Below the pieces are notes generated by a model that was given only the letters and a program-made list of their open reading frames with translations, ran no database searches and had not been told where the DNA came from. This document shows, piece after piece, positions 25,123 to 31,840 of a stretch of DNA of 31,840 nt. A program made the position numbers and the translations under genes. The stretch comes from Bacteroidota bacterium (GTDB lineage Bacteria; Bacteroidota; Bacteroidia; Bacteroidales; VadinHA17): positions 1 to 31,840 of the forward strand of contig JAEYZD010000194.1 in the NCBI GenBank assembly GCA_023430725.1, read 5' to 3'. Position 1 is the first letter of the stretch, and each line of letters starts with the position of its first letter.

Positions 25123-28100
25123 CAGCCTGCCTTGGGTATCCGGGTGGATTCATGATACGCCAGGATCTTTGCGAACAGGTCAATGGCGTGCCCTACATCG
25201 GCCATCCCCCTGACGGTGAGGCTCAGCTTGTTGTTATTCTGCCTTACGGTCATGTTACCCTGTCTCCTGTTGACATAATTCATTACCGACACGAAGAGAG
25301 GTGAGCGGTAGAATTGTGACGTCTGGTCCGTCACAAAGTTAGCAATCAGTATGTTATTTTTAAGAATAACCTTTTCTATTCCTGCCTGCGATGCAACCCA
25401 TTTGAGCCTTACAAGCTCCAGCAGCGCCCTTGCAGGCTTCGGCGGCGGCCCGAACCTGTCCGTAAGGTGTGATTCATATGCCTTAAGTCCCTCCTCATTT
25501 CTTATCTCATTGAGCTCCTTGTAGAGGCGTATGCGCTCCGGAATGTTGGAGACATAATCATCAGGAAACATTATCTCGAGGTCAGTCTCAACCGTGACAT
25601 CCTCCACGAACTGCTTCGTTTGCACTTCTTCCGGGCGTTCCTTCTTCACTGCCGGTTCCGGGAAGAGATCACTGAATTCCTCCTCCTTCAGTTCCTTCAC
25701 GGCCTCGTTCAGGATCTTCTGGTAGGTTTCGTATCCCACGTCGGCTATGAAGCCGCTTTGTTCTCCCCCCAGCAGATTACCGGCACCGCGTATGTCAAGA
25801 TCCTGCAGGGCGATGTTGAACCCGCTGCCTAGCTCATAATTCTCCTCGATTGCCTTCAGCCTCCTGCGGGCGTCACCGGTCAGCACCGAGATGGGAGGAG
25901 TGAGAAGGTAACAAAAGGCCTTCCTGTTCGACCGGCCCACCCTGCCACGCAGCTGGTGCAGCTCGGACAGGCCGAAATTGTGGGCATCATTGATGAATAT
26001 CGTATTGGCGTTGGGAATGTCCAGGCCTGACTCGATGATTGTTGTGGCGAGGAGCACATCATAGTCACCCCTGATAAAATCAAACATCACATTCTCAATA
26101 TCATTCCCTTCCATCCGGCCGTGTACAACGGCAATCTTGACCTCGGGGCAGATTCTGGAGATTGTTGCCTTAACCTCCATTATGTTCTCTATCCTGTTGT
26201 TGATAAAGAAGACCTGTCCGTTGCGGCTGACCTCGTATACTATTCCTTCGCGGAGTATATCCTCATTGAAGCCGTGCAGCTCGGTAATGATTGGCATCCT
26301 GTTTGGCGGCGGAGTGCTTATCACCGAGAGATCACGCGCACCCATGAGAGAGAACTGCAGAGTCCTGGGTATGGGGGTGGCCGTCAGCGTGAGGGTGTCA
26401 ACCCCGGCCTTCAGCGTCTTCAGTCTCTCCTTTACGGCTACGCCGAAGCGCTGCTCCTCATCTATCACCAGAAGCCCCAGATCCTTGAACTTCACCTCCT
26501 TGCCAGTGAGCTTGTGGGTCCCCACGATAATGTCAATCTCACCGTCAGCAAGCTGCTTGAGTATCTTTTTCTGCTCTGCCGCTTTCCTGTGGCGGCTGAT
26601 GTAATCCACCCGGCAGGGGAAGTTCTCGAGGCGTGATGAGAAAGTCTTGTAATGTTGCAGAGCAAGGATTGTGGTCGGAACAAGCACTGCAGTCTGCTTC
26701 CCGTCAGTGGCTGCCTTGAAGGCTGCCCTGACAGCAATTTCGGTCTTGCCGAACCCCACATCACCGCATATAAGACGGTCCATCGGCGTGGAAGCCTCCA
26801 TATCGTCCTTTACAGCCACGGTGCTTGCAATCTGGTCGGGGGTGTCCTCCCAGATAAAGGATGCCTCCAGCTCGCGCTGCATGTAGGAGTCGGGGGAGAA
26901 CGCGAAACCCCCTGCGGCTTTTCGCTTTGCGTAGAGAAAAATGAGATCACGGGCTATATCCTTGACCTTCTTCTTGGTAGCCTGCTTGATCTTCTGCCAT
27001 GCACCGCTGCCCAGCTTGTTGATCCGCGGCGGCGAGTCATCCTTCCCCTTGTATTTGGAGATGCGGTGCAGGGCATGTATCCCCACAAAGAGGATGTCAT
27101 TATCCTTGAATACCAGTTTTATTGCCTCCTGCCAGCGGCCGTTGACCTCTATCTTCTCCAGCCCGCCGAACCGTCCAACACCGTGGTCTGAATGAACGAT
27201 ATAGTCACCGGGGTTCAGATCTGTTAGCTCCCTGACGGTCATGCTGTCACGCCGTGTGAAGAAGCCTTTTATCCGGAACTTGTGATAGCGGTCAAAGATC
27301 TGATGATCAGTGTATACTGCTATCCGGAGGTCATGATCCGTGAAGCCCTGGTGGAGGTTGAGAAGGAGCGGGGTGTAGGCCGCCGCCGGGTTTGTCTCGG
27401 CAAAGATCTCCTTCAGACGCTGTTCCTGTACTTCGCTCTCGGAGATGATGAAATTGTGATAGCCATCCTGCGCGTTTGAGACAAGCCTTGATGTCAGCAG
27501 TTCAAAGTTCTTGTTGAATGAGGGCTGCGGTTCAGTCCGGAATTCGAGGTTGACAGTCTCAGGGTTATGCCTCCCCCTTCCAAAAAAGATCCGGCGGTGG
27601 CGCGAGCAGAGCTCCTCAAGGTGGCGGCCGGTGATTATGATGTCACGCCTGTCCGAGATCTCGCCCTTTGAACTGCGGATGCGGGCCTGTGCCCAGATAT
27701 TGTCAGTCTTCTCAATTATATAGTCAAAATTGTCACTCCAGATGATTGAGCTGGGTGGAATGAAATCGATGAAGCTGTCAGAGCTCTCATGGAAGGCCAA
27801 CTCCTGGATGTCAGGTATCACCTGTATCTCTTCGTGAAGCTGCAGGGAAAGCTGGTCATCAGGACTGAATGAGCGGATTGAATCCACCTCCTCGCCGAAA
27901 AAGTCGATCCTGTAAGGCTTGTCTGCCGAGTAGGAGAAGAGGTCTGTAATGCTTCCCCTGACAGAATACTGCCCGGGCTCATAGACGAATTCTGTTCTCT
28001 TGAAGTTGTACTCCCTGAGAACCTCCTCGAGGAATTCTATTGAGAGCTTCGCCCCCTTTTTTATGACGAAGGTGTTCTTCTTAAGGCTGCTTTTGCTGAC

Positions 28101-28499
28101 AACCTTCTCCATGACCGACTCCGGGTAGGTGACGATGATGCACTTTCTCCTCCCCGAGGTGAGGAAGTTGAGAACCTCGGCCCTGAGGATTATGTTGGCC
28201 GGCTCGGTCTGGTCATACATGACTGACCTCTTGTATGTTCCCGGGAAGAAGAAGATGTTGTCATCTCCCATGAGTGAGGTGAGGTCATTGTAAAAATAGG
28301 CTGCATCCTCTTTCTCGGGGAGCAGCACCACGTGGGTTGTAGGCTGCTGGGACAGGGCTCCGGCCATCACCACAGTACGCGATGAACCGGTTAGTCCGTG
28401 AATTGTCACCGGCTCATTGCTGTCGCCCGCCAGCAGGGCTTCAAGCCGGGTGAAGGAGGGATGCTTCCTGTAGATGTCTCTGAATACGTTGCTGGCCAT
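25122..28499 (-). CDS. mfd: Transcription-repair coupling factor Mfd
   Basis: Mfd removes RNA polymerase stalled at DNA lesions and recruits UvrA. 1125 residues with the usual order: the UvrB-like N-terminal domains (1-350), the RNA-polymerase-interacting domain at about 425-480 (GDYIVHSDHGVGRF), and the RecG-like SF2 translocase. The P-loop is GDVGFGKTE with Lys585, motif II is DEEQ (680-683), motif III TATPIPRTL follows, and TTIIESGLDI and QLRGRVGR are motifs V and VI. The C-terminal TRCF/D7 domain is present. The start is 41 bp after the fbp stop; the stop shares one base with the coaX start. A full-length intact enzyme. A separate mfd promoter is not visible. Confidence 0.97.
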   Translation of the reverse strand: MASNVFRDIYRKHPSFTRLEALLAGDSNEPVTIHGLTGSSRTVVMAGALSQQPTTHVVLLPEKEDAAYFYNDLTSLMGDDNIFFFPGTYKRSVMYDQTEPANIILRAEVLNFLTSGRRKCIIVTYPESVMEKVVSKSSLKKNTFVIKKGAKLSIEFLEEVLREYNFKRTEFVYEPGQYSVRGSITDLFSYSADKPYRIDFFGEEVDSIRSFSPDDQLSLQLHEEIQVIPDIQELAFHESSDSFIDFIPPSSIIWSDNFDYIIEKTDNIWAQARIRSSKGEISDRRDIIITGRHLEELCSRHRRIFFGRGRHNPETVNLEFRTEPQPSFNKNFELLTSRLVSNAQDGYHNFIISESEVQEQRLKEIFAETNPAAAYTPLLLNLHQGFTDHDLRIAVYTDHQIFDRYHKFRIKGFFTRRDSMTVRELTDLNPGDYIVHSDHGVGRFGGLEKIEVNGRWQEAIKLVFKDNDILFVGIHALHRISKYKGKDDSPPRINKLGSGAWQKIKQATKKKVKDIARDLIFLYAKRKAAGGFAFSPDSYMQRELEASFIWEDTPDQIASTVAVKDDMEASTPMDRLICGDVGFGKTEIAVRAAFKAATDGKQTAVLVPTTILALQHYKTFSSRLENFPCRVDYISRHRKAAEQKKILKQLADGEIDIIVGTHKLTGKEVKFKDLGLLVIDEEQRFGVAVKERLKTLKAGVDTLTLTATPIPRTLQFSLMGARDLSVISTPPPNRMPIITELHGFNEDILREGIVYEVSRNGQVFFINNRIENIMEVKATISRICPEVKIAVVHGRMEGNDIENVMFDFIRGDYDVLLATTIIESGLDIPNANTIFINDAHNFGLSELHQLRGRVGRSNRKAFCYLLTPPISVLTGDARRRLKAIEENYELGSGFNIALQDLDIRGAGNLLGGEQSGFIADVGYETYQKILNEAVKELKEEEFSDLFPEPAVKKERPEEVQTKQFVEDVTVETDLEIMFPDDYVSNIPERIRLYKELNEIRNEEGLKAYESHLTDRFGPPPKPARALLELVRLKWVASQAGIEKVILKNNILIANFVTDQTSQFYRSPLFVSVMNYVNRRQGNMTVRQNNNKLSLTVRGMADVGHAIDLFAKILAYHESTRIPKAG

Positions 28500-28540
28500 C
28501 AGTTAAGTCTGAGGGTGCAAAATTAACAAAGAGGGTGGTA

Positions 28541-29545
28541 TCAGCAGCACATTCCCACAAGCTTTCTGATCATCTCAGACGATCCGCAGTAGAAGGGGGT
28601 CCTCTGATGGAGCGACTCCGGAGTCAGTGACAGTATCCTTTGATGGCCGTCAGTGGCCACCCCGCCTGCCTGTTCGATGAGGAACGAGATGGGATTGCAT
28701 TCATACACAAGACGCAGTTTACCTGACTGATAGCTGCTCGAAGGAGGATACAGGAATATGCCTCCAGTGAGCATATTCCTGTGCACATCAGACACAAGCG
28801 AGCCAATGTATCTTGAAATATACGGCCGGCCTGAGGAGGGGTCAATTTCCTGGCAGTACTTGATGTATTTCTTTACCCCGTCAGGGAACTTGACGTAGTT
28901 GCCTTCGTTGATCGAGTATATCCTGCCTGTTTCAGGTGTCTTCACGGACGGGTGGGAGAGACAAAATTCACCTATTGTGGGATCCAGTGTGAAACCGTTG
29001 ACGCCGTTCCCGGTTGTATAAACCAGCATGGTTGAAGATCCGTATATCACATACCCGGCTGCAACCTGTTTGCTCCCTTCCTGCAGAAAATCCGCAATCG
29101 TAACCTCCGACTCGCGGTCGGTCACGCGACGGTATATCGAGAAGATTGAACCCACCGATACGTTGTAGTCTATATTGGAGGAGCCGTCCAGTGGATCAAT
29201 GCAGACGACGTACTTTCCGCGGCTGGCGAACTCACCGGTGAAGACTATCTCGTTCTGGTTCTCCTCGGAGGCTACCCCGGCACACTGGCCTGACGACTTG
29301 AGGGCATCTATGAACACCTCGTCGGCGTAACGGTCAAGTTTCTGCTGGTCTTCGCCCTGCGGGTTTTCAGCTCCTGCCCTGCCAAGTATCTCTACAAGGC
29401 CGGCTTTACGGATTTTGGCATTGACCATCTTGGCGGCCGTGCCAATATGGTGGAGCAGGCTGGAGAGCTCCCCCGTTGCATAGGGAAAATCCTTTTGTTT
29501 CCTGATGATGAAGTCATTCAGGCTTGTAATATCATAGCTTGGCAT
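28541..29545 (-). CDS. fbp: Fructose-1,6-bisphosphatase class I
   Basis: Gluconeogenic enzyme removing the 1-phosphate of fructose-1,6-bisphosphate. Class I motifs are clear: SEE at 93-95, the metal-binding DPLDGSSNID at 117-126, and GKLRLVYECNPISFLIEQAGG near residue 270 for sugar-phosphate binding. The 334-residue length fits. The gene lies 27 bp after the lipoprotein stop and 41 bp before mfd. Many Bacteroidota carry a class III enzyme instead of or beside this one; here the class I signature is unambiguous. No sign of degradation. Confidence 0.96.
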   Translation of the reverse strand: MPSYDITSLNDFIIRKQKDFPYATGELSSLLHHIGTAAKMVNAKIRKAGLVEILGRAGAENPQGEDQQKLDRYADEVFIDALKSSGQCAGVASEENQNEIVFTGEFASRGKYVVCIDPLDGSSNIDYNVSVGSIFSIYRRVTDRESEVTIADFLQEGSKQVAAGYVIYGSSTMLVYTTGNGVNGFTLDPTIGEFCLSHPSVKTPETGRIYSINEGNYVKFPDGVKKYIKYCQEIDPSSGRPYISRYIGSLVSDVHRNMLTGGIFLYPPSSSYQSGKLRLVYECNPISFLIEQAGGVATDGHQRILSLTPESLHQRTPFYCGSSEMIRKLVGMCC

Positions 29546-29572
29546 CCTGAAGTTGTTTTGGTTGGTAACTTA

Positions 29573-30166
29573 TCATTTCAGGTCAGCCCTGAATGCTGCC
29601 CTGTATGCATATACTTTTCCGACGTTATTGTACAATTCATAGCCGAAGGTGACAGCCTTAGTCCTCTTCTCTATCCTGTTTTCATCCGGGTAATAGAACC
29701 AGTCCTCGGTGAATGAGAGTTTGCCGATCTTATTGCGGTCATTTTCGAATTCGCCCTCAATCTTCTTCACGTCAGCCGCGGTGAGCGGCTCGCCGCTGTG
29801 ATAGTCATAGACTGTAAGAGTTCCTTCATATATCCGGCTGAATATTGATTCCACCAGCGGGTCCCCGCGGTAGCCAGCAACTTTTTCGGCATCCCACGGA
29901 TCACCTTCCGGATCAGGGCGGATGATCACCTCGGTGACTATGTCGGTGGCTATTGTGACTGCACCTTCCGGGGCTGCTGGAGCAGGGTCCCGGGTACCTG
30001 CTTCGCTCTGCGGGGCATCTCCGGTAAGCCCGGCATCACCGGTGGCTTGTGCGCCTGATGCTGTCTCATTGTTGTCTTGCTCCCGGGTTGCTTTCTTTTC
30101 GCTGCTCCGCTCACCGCACGAGGCAAGAAGTGCAACAATTATCATCAGCAATACAATTTGTCTCAT
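29573..30166 (-). CDS. Lipoprotein with GldN-like C-terminal domain
   Basis: 197 residues. The signal peptide ends in the lipobox LLASC with the modified Cys at 17. Residues 18-70 form a low-complexity linker rich in Glu, Ala, Gly, Thr and Pro. The C-terminal 125 residues hold one repeat-like segment: VESIFSRIYEGTLTVYDY, then PLTAADVKKIEGE, then LSFTEDWFYYPD and a strand pair ending in FGYELYN. That order and the xEDWF box recall the GldN/PorN domain of the type IX secretion ring, where the same segments recur. This is my reading by eye; the similarity is weak and the protein is shorter than GldN. Neighbours (pyrC, fbp) give no hint. Role unknown; outer-membrane or periplasmic location is likely. 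Confidence 0.7.
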   Translation of the reverse strand: MRQIVLLMIIVALLASCGERSSEKKATREQDNNETASGAQATGDAGLTGDAPQSEAGTRDPAPAAPEGAVTIATDIVTEVIIRPDPEGDPWDAEKVAGYRGDPLVESIFSRIYEGTLTVYDYHSGEPLTAADVKKIEGEFENDRNKIGKLSFTEDWFYYPDENRIEKRTKAVTFGYELYNNVGKVYAYRAAFRADLK

Positions 30167-30178
30167 AGAGCTGTTCTT

Positions 30179-31543
30179 CTATCGGCTGAAATGGAGCATC
30201 TCCGGTGCCCTGAGGCCGGTCAGGCGGCCCTCTTCAAACACGGTTATGCCGTTGACTATTGTAGTTACCACACTGCTGCGGAATGTTGTCCCTTCGAGGG
30301 GCGACCAGCCGCATTTGTATAGTATGTTCTCCCGGCTGACGGTCCAGGGTGAGGCCGGATCGACAAGAACCAGGTCGGCCTTGTATCCTTCTCGGATGAA
30401 ACCGCGGTCGGTAATGCCAAAGAGGAGGGCCGGGTTGTGGCACATCTTCGTTACAACAAGTTCAGGTGTCAGTTCGCCCCTGTGGCACAGCTCGAGCATC
30501 ATCACAAGTGAGTGCTGGATTGTTGGCCCGCCTGAGGGTGCGCTGAAGTAGGGTGCACTCTTCTCCTCCAGGGTGTGTGGGGCATGGTCAGTTGCAATGA
30601 TGTCAATTTTTCCCTCTCTTACCGCCTTTAAGAGGGCATCCCTGTCTGACTGGCTGCGAATCGGCGGGTTCCATTTAACAAGATTTCCTTTCTCAGTGTA
30701 GGCGGTGTCATCAAACCAGAGGTGATGGACACAGGCTTCGCCGATGATCTGCTTCACGGCAGGGTCATCTCCCGCGGTCAGGAGTTCCGTCTCCTCAGCT
30801 GTTGAGAGGTGCAGGAGATGAAGCTTTGCGCCGGTGCGCCGTGCAAGGCTCACGGCTGCCGTTGATGAGGAGAGGCATGCCTCGCGGCTTCTTATGAGCG
30901 GGTGGTAGGAGGGACTGATAGAATCACCGTATTCCTCGCGGTAGGCGGCGCTGTTGGCCCTGATGATCTTTTCGTCCTCGCAGTGGCATGCCACCGGAAT
31001 CTTCCCGGGACAGAAGATAGCCTCGAGCGCTTCGCTGTCGCTGACAAGCATGTTGCCTGTCGAGGCTCCGAGGAAGAGCTTGAAGGCCGGCACCAGTGCG
31101 GGGTTCGCCCTGCGCAGCTCTTCGATGTTGGTGTCAGTGGCCCCGATATAAAATGAGTAGTTGATGACTGATCGCTCTGCGGCCAGGGAATTCTTGTTTT
31201 CCCACTCCCTGATTGTAACAGTCTGAGGTACTGTATTGGGCATCTCCATGAATGAGGTCACCCCGCCGGCTGCTGCGGCGGCGCTCTCGCTTGCAATATC
31301 CGCCTTATGGGTCAGGCCGGGCTCACGGAAATGGACATGGTCATCAATGACCCCCGGGAGGAGCCAGAGGCCTGCTGCCTCGATAATTGTGGCTGACCCG
31401 GCGGACTCGTCAGGGGCTTTCCCGGGGGGGTATATGCCGGTTATCCGGTCACCTGTAACAACCACATCCGCCTCTATTCTGCTCCCTTCGCTGATAAGAA
31501 GGGCGTTACGTATAACTGTCTTGTTATTAGTCTCTTCGGGCAT
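30179..31543 (-). CDS. pyrC: Dihydroorotase, class I
   Basis: Catalyses cyclisation of carbamoyl-aspartate to dihydroorotate in pyrimidine synthesis. 454 residues of amidohydrolase fold. The metal site has DDHVHFREPG (His69, His71), a Lys155 in the FKLFLG stretch, His187 in ACHCED, the HLLHLST His, and the Asp of ATDHAPHT. The EMPNTVP segment and GEACVHHL match the class I form that Bacteroidota use. It lies 10 bp from the glycosyltransferase and 12 bp from the lipoprotein. It could belong to the hydantoinase-like branch, but all dihydroorotase-type motifs are present. Confidence 0.92.
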   Translation of the reverse strand: MPEETNNKTVIRNALLISEGSRIEADVVVTGDRITGIYPPGKAPDESAGSATIIEAAGLWLLPGVIDDHVHFREPGLTHKADIASESAAAAAGGVTSFMEMPNTVPQTVTIREWENKNSLAAERSVINYSFYIGATDTNIEELRRANPALVPAFKLFLGASTGNMLVSDSEALEAIFCPGKIPVACHCEDEKIIRANSAAYREEYGDSISPSYHPLIRSREACLSSSTAAVSLARRTGAKLHLLHLSTAEETELLTAGDDPAVKQIIGEACVHHLWFDDTAYTEKGNLVKWNPPIRSQSDRDALLKAVREGKIDIIATDHAPHTLEEKSAPYFSAPSGGPTIQHSLVMMLELCHRGELTPELVVTKMCHNPALLFGITDRGFIREGYKADLVLVDPASPWTVSRENILYKCGWSPLEGTTFRSSVVTTIVNGITVFEEGRLTGLRAPEMLHFSR

Positions 31544-31553
31544 GATTTAATGA

Positions 31554-31840
31554 TCAGGCGATTGTCTTTCGCGGCTTTCTGAAGATACTGACAATTTTCA
31601 TCCGGAGGACTCCCCACATTGCTTCGCCGAAGATGCCTCCCGACATTTTGGAGGTGCCTGCCTTGCGGTCAGTAAAGATGATCGGAACCTCCACTATCCT
31701 GTAGCCCAGTTGCCAGGCGGTGAACTTCATCTCAATCTGGAATCCGTAGCCGATCAGCCTTATATGACCGGGATTAATGTTGAGGAGCACCTCGCGGCGG
31801 TAGCATTTGAAGCCAGCGGTGGTGTCCATTATCTTCATGC
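31554..31840 (-). CDS. Polyprenol-phosphate mannose synthase-like glycosyltransferase (5' truncated)
   Basis: Only the last 95 or so residues are inside the window; the frame runs on past base 31840. Seen: DTTAGFKCYRREVL, GYGFQIEMKFTAWQLGYRI, VEVPIIFTDRKAGTSKMSGG and a short C-terminal basic tail. This is the C-terminal part of the GT2 DPM1-like family that transfers mannose or glucose to polyprenol phosphate. There is no transmembrane segment after the catalytic domain, as in the soluble-type enzyme. It begins the visible part of the minus-strand operon and stops 10 bp before pyrC. The sugar and the acceptor are not decided by this fragment. Confidence 0.88.
   Translation of the reverse strand, partial: MKIMDTTAGFKCYRREVLLNINPGHIRLIGYGFQIEMKFTAWQLGYRIVEVPIIFTDRKAGTSKMSGGIFGEAMWGVLRMKIVSIFRKPRKTIA

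Noticed and set aside
26121..26636. 171-residue + strand frame inside mfd
   Set aside because: Lies opposite the conserved helicase motifs of Mfd; no motif of its own.

Overview
The window is ordinary, gene-dense chromosome of a member of the Bacteroidota, most likely an uncultured Bacteroidales-like lineage. Several things point there. The gene order hpt-adk-obgE is typical of the phylum. The topoisomerase pair looks like the short ParE / long ParC pair of the phylum. CoaX, an outer-membrane protein, a TPR protein, LptC and a CNNM protein follow one another. There is a lipoprotein with GldN-like features, and several upstream regions carry sequences resembling the Bacteroidota TAnnTTTG -7 box. 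No phage, transposase, CRISPR array, tRNA or rRNA was seen.

Layout on the + strand. 3-1337 is the 3' part of a large envelope protein of the helix-hairpin-helix / beta-barrel type. purE (minus strand) and hpt then diverge. hpt, adk, obgE, a PAP2 phosphatase and plsC (1977-5382) form a tight operon for purine salvage, nucleotide balance, ribosome assembly and phospholipid synthesis. A 229-bp spacer (5383-5611) holds an unusual tandem box-plus-hairpin repeat and a 7-nt periodic repeat. parE, parC and aroK follow (5612-10658). Next is a two-gene unit of uncertain function: a polytopic membrane/HEAT-repeat protein and a membrane-anchored nSTAND ATPase with WD40 blades (10711-16178). gpmI, a cysteine-rich DUF3109 protein and an M20 peptidase (16283-19762) close the + strand half.

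Layout on the - strand. From the right edge down to 19772 every gene is on the minus strand with gaps of at most about 41 bp or small overlaps, so it may be one long transcript. The order is polyprenol-phosphate glycosyltransferase (cut by the window), dihydroorotase, GldN-like lipoprotein, fbp, mfd, coaX, outer-membrane protein, TPR protein, lptC, a 60-aa membrane protein, and a CNNM/CorC protein. It mixes central metabolism (pyrimidine synthesis, gluconeogenesis, CoA), transcription-coupled repair and envelope biogenesis.

The two most interesting items are (i) the 51-bp tandem element at 5389-5491, whose two hairpins differ by two compensatory base-pair changes, and (ii) the HEAT-membrane / nSTAND-WD40 pair, which looks like a sensor/signalling module without a recognisable effector. 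All family assignments come from reading motifs by eye; no database search was run.
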